From Oscillospiraceae bacterium (lineage in GTDB: Bacteria; Bacillota; Clostridia; Oscillospirales; Oscillospiraceae), in contig JAFXXH010000045.1 in assembly GCA_017542425.1 (NCBI GenBank), positions 1 to 46,891 on the forward strand: 46,891 nt of DNA. The letters are read 5' to 3'. A program made the position numbers and the translations under genes. Of the stretch, positions 40,136 to 46,891 are shown piece after piece. The notes below the pieces were generated by a model, which did not search any database, was not told the origin of the DNA, and was given only the letters and a program-made list of their open reading frames with translations. Every line of letters begins with the position of its first letter. The first letter of the stretch is position 1.

Positions 40136-40840
40136 TTATGTGGTTTGCATTCCCAATTTTGCCTGTCGTTCCCGTTCCGCCTGGCTCAGCCGGAGATAGA
40201 CCGGCAGCAGCTCCGCGGCGCTGCGCGCCTCCCGCCCTTCGGCGGCCCGGCAGACGCCCCAGGCCGATTGCTCCCGCACCGGCTCCGGGGCCAGAGCCGC
40301 GTCCAGCCCGGCCTCCAGCAGATACCCCTGCGCCAGCTTCGCTCCGTCGCCCGTCAGCCAGACGGGCCGGGCCAGCGCCCGCAGCTCCGCCGCCAGCTCC
40401 GCCAGGGAGATGGCGCGGTCCGGGCTGAGCCGCTGGGGCCTGCCCCCGGCGCAGTCGAACAGGGCGTTGTAGATCTGCTGGCGCCGGGCGTCCATGGCGC
40501 AGCAGACCAGGCGCTCCGGCGGGGCGCACAGACCGTTCCAGGCCATGGCCTCCAAAGTCGAGACCCCGATGGCGGGCTTGTCCGCGCCCCAGCACAGGCC
40601 CTTGACCGTGGCCACGCCGATGCGCACGCCGGTGAAGCTGCCCGGCCCCTGGGCCACGGCCACCGCGTCCAGGTCGGAAAGCCCCAGGCAAAGGTTTTTC
40701 AAGAGGTCCTCCGCCATGGGCAGCAGGGTGCGGGAGTGGGTCAGGCCGCTGCACTGGAAGCTCTGGCCCAGCAGCGCGCCGTCTTGCATCACCGCCGCGG
40801 AGGCGGCCTTGGCGGAGGATTCCAGTCCGAGAATCAGCAT
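40136..40840 (-). CDS. tsaB: tRNA t6A biosynthesis protein TsaB
   Basis: Partner of TsaD in making N6-threonylcarbamoyladenosine at position 37 of ANN-decoding tRNAs. The 234-residue protein has the ASKHA-type start [17 protein letters not shown], the GLTHSRTLLPMAEDLL segment and the highly conserved AVAQGPGSFTGVRIGVATVKGL (about 61-82). The C-terminal half is divergent, as is usual for TsaB. It overlaps tsaE by seven bases. TsaD and TsaC are not in the window. Confidence 0.95.
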   Translation of the reverse strand: MLILGLESSAKAASAAVMQDGALLGQSFQCSGLTHSRTLLPMAEDLLKNLCLGLSDLDAVAVAQGPGSFTGVRIGVATVKGLCWGADKPAIGVSTLEAMAWNGLCAPPERLVCCAMDARRQQIYNALFDCAGGRPQRLSPDRAISLAELAAELRALARPVWLTGDGAKLAQGYLLEAGLDAALAPEPVREQSAWGVCRAAEGREARSAAELLPVYLRLSQAERERQAKLGMQTT

Positions 40841-41256
40841 GTCCCTTGTCCTCCGATCGTGATGCGTCGGGCGTTGTCGTCCAGTTTTTCGATGCGGACG
40901 CGGATCTCGTCGCCCTCAAAAGCCTCCTCCACCCGCTCGCTCCACTCCACGGCGCAGACCGCGCCCCGGCGCAGATAGTCCTCCCAGCCGATGTCGAACA
41001 GTTCGTCGGCCCCTTCCAGCCGGTACATATCGAAGTGACAGAGTTCCCGTGGCCCGGTGTATTCGTTGACGATGGTGAAGGTGGGGCTGCTGACGCGCAC
41101 GTCCAGGCCCATTCCCCGGGCCATGCCCCGGACAAAGGCCGTCTTGCCCGCGCCCAGGTCCCCGTAGAGGGCGACCACCGCCCCGTCCGACAGCCCGGCG
41201 GCAAAGCGCGCCCCCAGGGCCTCCGTCTCCGCTTCCGAGTGTGTGATATAGTCCAT
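40834..41256 (-). CDS. tsaE: tRNA t6A biosynthesis ATPase TsaE
   Basis: A small P-loop ATPase that works with TsaB and TsaD in t6A formation. The 140-residue protein shows Walker [19 protein letters not shown] (about 29-46), the [12 protein letters not shown] motif (about 55-66), the HFDMYRLE segment with the metal-binding Asp, and the VEWSERV motif. The start is ATG 41256 with AAGGAGG seven bases upstream. It is the first gene of the tsaE-tsaB-upp set. Confidence 0.96.
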   Translation of the reverse strand: MDYITHSEAETEALGARFAAGLSDGAVVALYGDLGAGKTAFVRGMARGMGLDVRVSSPTFTIVNEYTGPRELCHFDMYRLEGADELFDIGWEDYLRRGAVCAVEWSERVEEAFEGDEIRVRIEKLDDNARRITIGGQGTC

Positions 41257-41284
41257 GCAGCAGCCTCCTTCGGATCCTGGCCCT

Positions 41285-41313
41285 ATTATACTCCGATTTC
41301 CGCATTGCGTAAA
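41285..41313 (-). promoter_or_regulatory. Promoter of tsaE-tsaB-upp
   Basis: On the minus strand TTTACG (41308-41313), a 17-base spacer and a perfect TATAAT (41285-41290). Its -35 overlaps the -35 of the rightward promoter of the rodA/ftsW-type gene. Confidence 0.75.
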
Positions 41314-41333
41314 GCATGAAAATATGATACAAT
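41305..41333 (+). promoter_or_regulatory. Promoter of the rodA/ftsW-type gene
   Basis: TTGCGT (41305-41310), a 17-base spacer and TACAAT (41328-41333). The -35 shares bases 41308-41310 with the divergent tsaE promoter. Confidence 0.75.
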
Positions 41334-41381
41334 CCCAAATTATGATGGGCTGCGAAAATGCCGCGAGGGGGGACGAAGGGG

Positions 41382-42530
41382 ATGAAACGCATACTGCCCT
41401 GGGCCAGGGAGTTTTTCCAGCGGGCGGACATGCTGCTGTTCGCGCTGTGCATGGTCTGCTCGATCTTCGGCCTGGTGCTCATCGCCAGCGCCACGGCCCA
41501 TACGGCGGAGGGCAGCACCCAATATCTGCTGATCCAGACCGTGGCCCTGCTGATCGGCGTGGGCCTTTTTGTGCTGTTCACGGTCATCGACATCGACGTG
41601 ATCGCCGACAAGTGGATCATCCTCTACATCGTCTCCGCGCTGCTGCTGATCGCCCTGCGGTTTTTCGGCGTGGCGGACGACACGGGCAACAAGAGCTGGC
41701 TGCGCTTCGGTCCCATCGGCATCCAGCCCAGCGAGGTCATCAAGATCATCTACATCGTGGTTATGGCCAAGCACATCAGCTATCTGAAGGAGTACCGCGA
41801 CCTGAATCACCCCCTAAGCGTGTTGCAGCTGGCGGTCCACTTCGGCGTCCCCTTCGTGGCGGTGGTGCTCATCTCCGCCGACCTGGGCAGCGCGCTGATC
41901 TTCTTTTTCATCTTCCTGCTGCTGCTGTTCATCGCGGGGCTGCGGCTGTACTGGTTCCTGATCGGGGCCGCGGCCATGGCGGCGGCGATTCCCTTCCTCT
42001 GGAGCAACGTGCTGCGCCAGGACCAGATCAACCGCATCCTGGCCCCCTACGACCCCAGCATCGACCCCGCCGGGGACAGCGTCATGTGGCAGGCCAACCA
42101 GAGCCGTCTGGCCCTGGCCAGCGGCCAGTTCACCGGCACGGGGCTGTATCACGGCCCCCAGACCCAGAGCGGCGGCGTTCCCGCCCAGCACACGGACTTC
42201 ATCTTCTCCGTCGTCGGGGAGGAGCTGGGGATGCTGGGCTGCATCGTGGTCATCGCCCTGCTGCTGGCCATCATCCTCCGCTGCGTCCAGATCGGCCTGC
42301 GCAGCCACAACACCATGAGTATGCTGGTCTGCTTCGGCGTGGCCGGGACCATCCTCTTTCAGAGCTTCATCAACATCGGCATGTGTACCGGCCTGACCCC
42401 GGTCATCGGCCTGACCCTCCCCTTTTTCAGCTACGGCGGCAGCAGCATGTTCTCCCTCTTCGCCGCCGCGGGCCTGGTCTCCGGCGTCAAGTTCCGCCCC
42501 AAGGCGGAGCGGTTCCGGCGGTATGGGTGA
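41382..42530 (+). CDS. rodA: SEDS-family peptidoglycan glycosyltransferase (RodA/FtsW/SpoVE)
   Basis: A polytopic membrane enzyme that polymerises lipid II, working with a class B penicillin-binding protein. The 382-residue protein has about ten helices and the SEDS landmarks: KSWLRFGPIGIQPSEVIKI (about 104-122), ISADLGSALIFFFIF, the large extracytoplasmic loop with QNS/QANQSRLALASGQFTGTG, PAQHTDFIFSVVGEELGMLG (about 265-284), and PVIGLTLPFFSYGGSSM near the end. The start is ATG 41382 with AGGGGGG nine bases upstream; ATG 41358 lacks a site. Distinguishing RodA, FtsW and SpoVE from sequence alone is uncertain; Gln-Pro-Ser-Glu and the isolated context slightly favour RodA. Confidence 0.9.
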   Translation: MKRILPWAREFFQRADMLLFALCMVCSIFGLVLIASATAHTAEGSTQYLLIQTVALLIGVGLFVLFTVIDIDVIADKWIILYIVSALLLIALRFFGVADDTGNKSWLRFGPIGIQPSEVIKIIYIVVMAKHISYLKEYRDLNHPLSVLQLAVHFGVPFVAVVLISADLGSALIFFFIFLLLLFIAGLRLYWFLIGAAAMAAAIPFLWSNVLRQDQINRILAPYDPSIDPAGDSVMWQANQSRLALASGQFTGTGLYHGPQTQSGGVPAQHTDFIFSVVGEELGMLGCIVVIALLLAIILRCVQIGLRSHNTMSMLVCFGVAGTILFQSFINIGMCTGLTPVIGLTLPFFSYGGSSMFSLFAAAGLVSGVKFRPKAERFRRYG

Positions 42531-42554
42531 GGAGCGGACAAACGGACAGTTTGA

Positions 42555-43115
42555 CACCGGTTCAGAATAAGCGGCAGGCGAACTGACACGCCTGCTGCTT
42601 GCTGTACGCTGAAGAAAAGCTATGTAATCTTCATCTGTAATTACGATCCTTTTGGGAAATGCCGCTATCTCTATACGTTCTCCAACCGCTGCGATGAAGA
42701 CCCGTCCATTGAATTGGGCGATGACGCCTACAAGATCGTCATAAACTCCAAAGGCAGTATGGGTGAGATCAGCACGGACTTGAAAGCTGTCATCAAGTAT
42801 CTCGACACCGGCGTGGCAGAAAGCGCGTACACAAAGGAACTGGATCAGGAAGTCGATTTCGTCAAATCCGATGAGAAATGGAGGCGAGAATATATGCTGA
42901 TGATGGAAGCCTATGCCATTCAAAAGAGTTTAGGCGAATACAAGAGAGTCGTGCGCCTGGCGCGCAAGCACCGGAAGCGTCACCCTGTCATTGCAGAACT
43001 TGCGGAGATGCTGGATGTTTCTCCGCAGGATTGTCAGGCGCTTCTCGCAACGATCGATGCGCATCCCGACTGGGATGACGAGGCAATCGCCGAAGAGATC
43101 GACTGGACAGACTGA
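42555..43115 (+). pseudogene. Truncated PD-(D/E)XK nuclease/transposase-family (Rpn-like) remnant
   Basis: The readable frame matches only the C-terminal part of this common clostridial family. From about 42609 it gives LKKSYVIFICNYDPFGK, then CRYLYTFSNRCDEDPSIELGD, INSKGSMGEIS, and a helical tail with WRREYMLMMEAYA. The frame is open back to 42555 but has no start codon or recognisable N-terminal nuclease domain, so the 5' part is missing. The tail may still be translated from TTG 42714. Base composition is lower in GC than the neighbours, suggesting transfer. Complete members are about 280-320 residues and are linked to recombination; this one should be inactive. It follows the SEDS gene directly. 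Confidence 0.8.
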
Positions 43116-43166
43116 GTTACGAAGGATTCCAGAAGTTGCACACAACAGAGATGACCGGAAGGAAAA

Positions 43167-43212
43167 CAAGAACCGCACAGCCAGCAAAGAAGCTGGAACT
43201 GTGCGGTTCTTG
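43167..43212 (+). terminator. Hairpin after the transposase remnant
   Basis: CAAGAACCGCACAG (43167-43180) pairs exactly with CTGTGCGGTTCTTG (43199-43212), enclosing a second small stem CCAGC/GCTGG. The T-tract is weak. It probably ends the remnant's transcript. Confidence 0.65.
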
Positions 43213-43314
43213 CTGCCAACACGGCTCGTCAGATGTCCAAACAAGTCAATTCCGAGAAAAACAGTCTTATGGATACCGGCGCAAGCCGCGGCTCCGTAAT
43301 TTTTTTACCCGGAC

Positions 43315-44022
43315 TCACAACGCATACTGTCCCGGCATCCCGCGCCGCAGCGCTTCATAGAACTGGATGCGGCTGAGGTTGTAATAGGGCATGACGTAGA
43401 CGTTGACGAAGGGGATGATGCAGAGGATCAGCCAGCCCAGGAAGCTCAGGTCCAGGACGAAGAGTTCCCCCTTGTGGCCCTGGGTGAGGGCGCGGCTGGC
43501 CTGGAGGCAGTCCCAGGCGGACTTGTCCGGCTCGTCGAACATCAGGTAGAAGGCCATGGAGTAGCGGTAGGCCGCCACAATGCCGGGGATGACGAAGAGC
43601 AGGGACCAGAGGAAGACCAGGACGCCGTACAGGATGCTCAGCCAGAGCAGCCGGAAGAAGATGCCGAAGCCGTCGAACAGGTCCCGGACGCCGGGGGCAC
43701 GGGCGCGGCTGACGTTCAGGCAGAAGGAGAGGTAGCCCAGGCTCAGCATCACGGTCATCAGCTCGATGGCGTAGGTGATGAGCCGGTTGGAGAAGCTGGG
43801 CCGCACGGACAGCAGCCGCTCCACCATGTCCTCAGACAAAATGCCCCGCTCCAGGGCCAGCTGGAGTTCCACCTCCAGCTGGGGGAACATCAGGCGGGTG
43901 GAGAGTTCCGTCAGCAGGTAGAAGACGGCCAGCAGCAACAGTGTGATCAGATAGACCTTGGGGCTGTTGGCGCGCATGGAAAGCTTTGCCTCCCGTTTCA
44001 GGGCGGCGCGGTCGAGGGTCAT
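43315..44022 (-). CDS. DUF975 family membrane protein
   Basis: A 235-residue integral membrane protein of unknown function. The family pattern is visible: an N-terminal RAALKREAKLSMRANSPKVYLITLLLL, a region of helices, the SRARAPGVRDLFDGFGIFFRLLWLSILYG segment, FVIPGIVAAYRYSMAFYLMFDEPD, then CLQASRALTQGHKGELFVLDLSFLGWLIL and a final VNVYVMPYYNLSRIQFYEAL. These are the conserved YRYSMA-like and SxxLMxGxKxxxFxLxLSFIGW-like motifs of DUF975. The start ATG overlaps the recN stop as ATGA, so it is translated with recN. No role in recombination is implied by the family. Confidence 0.88.
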   Translation of the reverse strand: MTLDRAALKREAKLSMRANSPKVYLITLLLLAVFYLLTELSTRLMFPQLEVELQLALERGILSEDMVERLLSVRPSFSNRLITYAIELMTVMLSLGYLSFCLNVSRARAPGVRDLFDGFGIFFRLLWLSILYGVLVFLWSLLFVIPGIVAAYRYSMAFYLMFDEPDKSAWDCLQASRALTQGHKGELFVLDLSFLGWLILCIIPFVNVYVMPYYNLSRIQFYEALRRGMPGQYAL

Positions 44023-45707
44023 GGTTCGCTGCGCTCCTTTCGCTTGAACTGTTCCGCCGCCGCCAGCTGTTCCCGGGCGGAGCGGAGGGTGGTTTCGGTG
44101 ACGGCGTCGCCGCCGTGGAGCCGGGCCAGCTCCCGGACGCGGCCGGCCTGGTCCAGGGGACGGACGGTGGTAAAGGCCTGGCCGTCCCGCTCGATCTTTT
44201 CGATGTAAAACTGCCGGTCCGCCATGGCGGCGATCTGGGGCAGGTGGGTGATGCAGATCAGCTGGCGGTGGGCGCTGAGGCGGGCCATTTTCTCCCCCAC
44301 CCGCTGGGCGGCCACGCCGGAAACGCCGGTGTCGATCTCGTCGAAGACCAGGGTGCCCACCGCGTCGCGTTCGGCGAAGACGCTCTTGAGGGCCAGCATG
44401 ACCCGGCTCATCTCGCCGCCGGAGGCGATGTGGCTGAGCCGGCCCGGGGGCGCGCCGGCGTTGGCGCTCATCAGAAAGCGCAGCTCGTCGCAGCCGCTGG
44501 AGTCGAAGCCCGCGCCCCCCTTGGGGCTGAGTTCCGCCAGGAAGCGGACGGAGGGCATGGACAGGTCCCGCAGCTCCGACCGGACGCGCCCGGCCAGGGC
44601 CTGGGCCGCCTCCCGCCGCCGGGCGCTGAGGGTCTCCCCGGCGCGCAGCAGCTCCCGCCTGGCCCGCTCCAGCTCCCGCTCCAGTTGCCGGAGCAGGTCG
44701 TCCGCCGACTCCAGCTCCGAAAGCCGCGCCCGGGCCGTCTCCAGCGCCGTGGGCAGGGCCTCCGCGTCGCAGCCGTATTTCCGCTGGAGCCGCCGCAGCA
44801 GGCTCAGACGCTCCTCCACGGCGTTGTATTCCTCTTCCGAGAAGCTGAGGCTGCCGCGCACGTCGTTCACCCGCTCGGCGGCGTCCTCCAGCAGGAAGCG
44901 GGCCTGGGCAATGCCTTCGGCGGCCTCCCGCAGCTCCGTGGCCACGGCGGCGGCGTTGGACACATGGCGCTCGGCGCGAAGTGCCAGCGCAATGGCATTG
45001 TCCTCCGCACCGTACAGGGCCTCGTAAGCCCCCTCCAAAGCCTGGGACAGCTTCTCCCCGTGGCGCATCCGCTCCCGCAGGGCCAGCAGCTCCGCTTCCT
45101 CGCCGGGCCGCGGCTTGGCCGCCTCCAGTTCCGTCACCTGGGCGGCCAGGCGCTCGCTGAGCCGGGCCTTGTCCAGTTCGTCCATGCTCAGGCGCTCCAT
45201 CTCCCGGCGGATGTCCCGCCAGCGCCCGTAGGCTTCGGCGTAGGCGCCCCGCTCGGCCTCGTCGGCGGCGAAGCGGTCCAGATAGTCCAGATGGCGGCTC
45301 TCGTCCAAAAGCTGCCGCCCGTCGTTCTGGCCGTGCATGTCCAGCAGCAGGGCCGAGAGGCTCCGCAGCTGCTGGGCCGTCACCGGCGCGCCGTTGACCC
45401 GGGCGGAGGACTTGCCGTCCGCGCCGATGCGCCGCTGCAAAATCAGCTCGTCGGCGGGCTCTAAGTCGTTTTCCTCCAGCCAGTCAGAGGCCGCGCAGTC
45501 GGTGAACACGGCGCTGACCAGGGCGCTGCGGGTCCCGGCGCGCACCAGATCCCGGTTGACGCGCCCGCCCAGCACAGCGCCGATGGCGTCGATGACGATG
45601 CTCTTGCCCGCGCCGGTCTCGCCGGTCAGGACGTTGAAGCCCGGCCCGAAGCGCAGGTCCGTCACGGAGATCACCGCGACGTTCTCAATATGCAGTTCCG
45701 CAAGCAT
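44019..45707 (-). CDS. recN: DNA repair ATPase RecN
   Basis: An SMC-like protein that acts early at DNA double-strand breaks. The 562-residue length fits. The N-terminal ATPase half begins MLAELHIENVAVISVTDLRFGPGFNVLTGETGAGKSIVIDAI with Walker A at about 30-37. A long coiled-coil middle follows (about 150-370). The C-terminal half has the signature-like HIASGGEMSRVMLALKSVF and Walker B TLVFDEIDTGVSGVAAQRVGEKM, then the HLPQIAAMADRQFYIEK segment. The start is ATG 45707 with AAAGGAGG eight bases upstream; a longer frame from 45728 is rejected because it overlaps that site. It is coupled to a DUF975 gene downstream. Confidence 0.96.
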   Translation of the reverse strand: MLAELHIENVAVISVTDLRFGPGFNVLTGETGAGKSIVIDAIGAVLGGRVNRDLVRAGTRSALVSAVFTDCAASDWLEENDLEPADELILQRRIGADGKSSARVNGAPVTAQQLRSLSALLLDMHGQNDGRQLLDESRHLDYLDRFAADEAERGAYAEAYGRWRDIRREMERLSMDELDKARLSERLAAQVTELEAAKPRPGEEAELLALRERMRHGEKLSQALEGAYEALYGAEDNAIALALRAERHVSNAAAVATELREAAEGIAQARFLLEDAAERVNDVRGSLSFSEEEYNAVEERLSLLRRLQRKYGCDAEALPTALETARARLSELESADDLLRQLERELERARRELLRAGETLSARRREAAQALAGRVRSELRDLSMPSVRFLAELSPKGGAGFDSSGCDELRFLMSANAGAPPGRLSHIASGGEMSRVMLALKSVFAERDAVGTLVFDEIDTGVSGVAAQRVGEKMARLSAHRQLICITHLPQIAAMADRQFYIEKIERDGQAFTTVRPLDQAGRVRELARLHGGDAVTETTLRSAREQLAAAEQFKRKERSEP

Positions 45708-45730
45708 AGGCCCCGCCTCCTTTTGCAATC

Positions 45731-45759
45731 ATCATACCCTTTGTGCGCGCCCCGGTCAA
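45731..45759 (-). promoter_or_regulatory. Promoter of recN
   Basis: On the minus strand TTGACC (45754-45759), a 17-base spacer and TATGAT (45731-45736), 24 bases before the start codon. No LexA-type operator was recognised beside it. Confidence 0.75.
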
Positions 45760-45770
45760 GCGTCCGGCGC

Positions 45771-45805
45771 AAAAAAGGGGGACGGCGGATGCTGGCCGCC
45801 GTCCC
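45771..45805 (-). terminator. Terminator of the nucleotidyltransferase gene
   Basis: A stem GGGACGGCGG with complement CCGCCGTCCC (45796-45805) is followed on the minus strand by CCTTTTTT (T-run at 45771-45776). Confidence 0.92.
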
Positions 45806-45821
45806 TTCCCGGTCTCTCTGC

Positions 45822-46742
45822 TCAGGTCTCCGCGCCCCAGAGGGTCTTGGGGTAGACGCCCTCCCGGTGCAGGCGCTGCAGCTCCGCCACCACGCCGGGG
45901 CGGTCTTCCCTGTAGGTCAGGCCGAACCAGTGCTCGTCGGTGTAGAGCACCCGGCAGCGGGTCTCCCCCTCGGCGATGAAGCGGTCCATCAGCACGGGCA
46001 GCAGGCACTCGCTCTTGTTGTCCGCCGGGTCCAGCTTCCGCAGGAAGTCCAGGAACCTGGCCTCCATCTTGTCCAGAATGCCGGGGTGGTAGAGCCAGAG
46101 GTTCATGCTCACCGGGGCCTCCGGGTCCAGAAGCGGGCCGTCCTCCCCCTCGGAGCAGTCGCGGATCGTGCCGTCGGGCAGGAGGCGGATCTTATAGGTC
46201 TCCGTCACCTTGCGCAGCAGCCCGTCCTCCACGGTGCAGACGCCCCGGGTCACCGCGCCGAAGGGGCTGACGGTGTTTTTCAGCTGGTAGGCCACCATGC
46301 CGCTGTCCGAAGCGCTTTGCAGCTCCGGCAGGGCCCGGGCCGCAGCCTCAATGGCTCCCGCGCCGTAAAAGTCGTCGGCGTTGATGACCGCAAAGGGGCG
46401 GTCCAGATATGCTTTGGCGCAGAGCACGGCGTGGACCGTGCCCAAGGGCTTGCTGCGCGATGCCGGGATGGGCACGCCCTGATAGTCCCCGTCCGTGGCC
46501 TGGAAGGCATAGCAGATCTTCAGCCCCGTGCCGCGCTCCACCCGGTCGCCGAAGACCTCTTTCACGTCCTCCAGCATCTCCGGCTTGATGATGACCACCA
46601 GCTTGTCGAAGCCGAAACGCATGGCGTCGCGGATGGCGTATTCCATCAGGATCTCCCCGTCCGGCCCCAGCCGATCGATCTGCTTCACGCCCCCGTAGCG
46701 GGAGCCCATGCCCGCAGCCATGACGACCAATGCAGCGTTCAT
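45822..46742 (-). CDS. Sugar-phosphate nucleotidyltransferase family protein
   Basis: A 306-residue enzyme of the NTP_transferase fold that would join a nucleotide to a sugar phosphate, giving an NDP-sugar. The N-terminal MNAALVVMAAGMGSRYGGVKQ is the nucleotide-binding signature (G-x-G-T/S-R form). FGFDKLVVIIKP, SRSKPLGTVHAVLCAKAY and the metal-binding AVINADDFYG (about 116-125) follow. The C-terminal third is specific to this subgroup and has no left-handed beta-helix, so it is not a GlmU-type bifunctional protein. The start is ATG 46742 with GAGGG nine bases upstream; the longer open frame to 46880 crosses the promoter. The substrate sugar is unknown. It is probably monocistronic. Confidence 0.87.
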   Translation of the reverse strand: MNAALVVMAAGMGSRYGGVKQIDRLGPDGEILMEYAIRDAMRFGFDKLVVIIKPEMLEDVKEVFGDRVERGTGLKICYAFQATDGDYQGVPIPASRSKPLGTVHAVLCAKAYLDRPFAVINADDFYGAGAIEAAARALPELQSASDSGMVAYQLKNTVSPFGAVTRGVCTVEDGLLRKVTETYKIRLLPDGTIRDCSEGEDGPLLDPEAPVSMNLWLYHPGILDKMEARFLDFLRKLDPADNKSECLLPVLMDRFIAEGETRCRVLYTDEHWFGLTYREDRPGVVAELQRLHREGVYPKTLWGAET

Positions 46743-46800
46743 ATGTATGCGCCCTCTTTCTGTGTCATGATTCATCCGGCGGTGAATTACCGCTGGAAAA

Positions 46801-46829
46801 ACTATAGCATGGCGGCCAGTTTTTGTCAA
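46801..46829 (-). promoter_or_regulatory. Promoter of the nucleotidyltransferase gene
   Basis: On the minus strand a perfect -35 TTGACA (46824-46829), a 17-base spacer and TATAGT (46801-46806), with a leader of about 50 bases. Confidence 0.85.
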
Positions 46830-46891
46830 TCGCGGGGGTGGAAACCGTGGTTTGGGACCTTTGGAAGAAGGACGGCGCAAAACGCCGCCAG

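Noticed and set aside
45737-45760. SOS (LexA) operator at recN
   Set aside because: No CGAAC-N4-GTTCG-type palindrome is visible around the recN promoter.

Overview
The window looks like a chromosomal segment of a high-GC, spore-forming, fermentative member of the Clostridia, most likely an Oscillospiraceae-type gut anaerobe. That placement rests on gene content: sporulation genes (yabP, yabQ, sleB), a thiolase and a butyryl-CoA-type CoA-transferase, a type III glutamine synthetase, clostridial-type oligopeptide transporters, and intergenic palindromic repeats of the kind common in gut Clostridia. Most promoters I could read are housekeeping-type with a 17-base spacer. No phage, CRISPR array or complete insertion sequence is visible.

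Layout. 1-3215: a partial tRNA-Gly, then thiolase and CoA-transferase genes of acyl-CoA/butyrate metabolism. 3216-4475: a gene-free block of dispersed palindromic repeats. 4476-7787: a leftward set of a small membrane peptide, rsmG and glnN. 8514-15833: a very large cyclic beta-1,2-glucan synthase-like protein that carries an intergenic-type palindrome in frame. 15834-16737: a second repeat block, partly an inverted copy of the first. 16738-19400: a DUF6056 membrane protein, then yabP-yabQ-divIC. 19451-21324: an E2-like acyltransferase and a cyclophilin lipoprotein.

21605-29611 is an oligopeptide ABC transporter operon (binding lipoprotein, two permeases, two ATPases). Its binding protein appears circularly permuted, one permease and one ATPase carry large insertions, and the leader holds a terminator-like hairpin. 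29742-31606 holds a membrane-anchored ApbE-like protein overlapping a phosphopantetheinyl transferase. 31800-35785 encodes a heterodimeric ABC exporter of the BmrCD type, with one degenerate and one intact ATP site. 35787-38073 holds a PrsA/SurA-like foldase lipoprotein and a lipid kinase.

38088-42530 holds an orphan pilin, sleB, upp, the tsaE-tsaB pair for tRNA t6A synthesis, and a divergent rodA/ftsW. 42555-43115 is a truncated PD-(D/E)XK transposase-family remnant. 43315-46742 holds a DUF975 membrane protein coupled to recN, and a sugar-phosphate nucleotidyltransferase.

The most interesting items are the permuted binding protein, the two-copy ~220-bp composite palindromic element with its satellite units, the palindrome inside the glucan synthase gene, the yabQ/divIC overlap with a possible -1 frameshift site, and an E2-like enzyme lacking the catalytic histidine. 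All family assignments were made by reading motifs; no database search was run.
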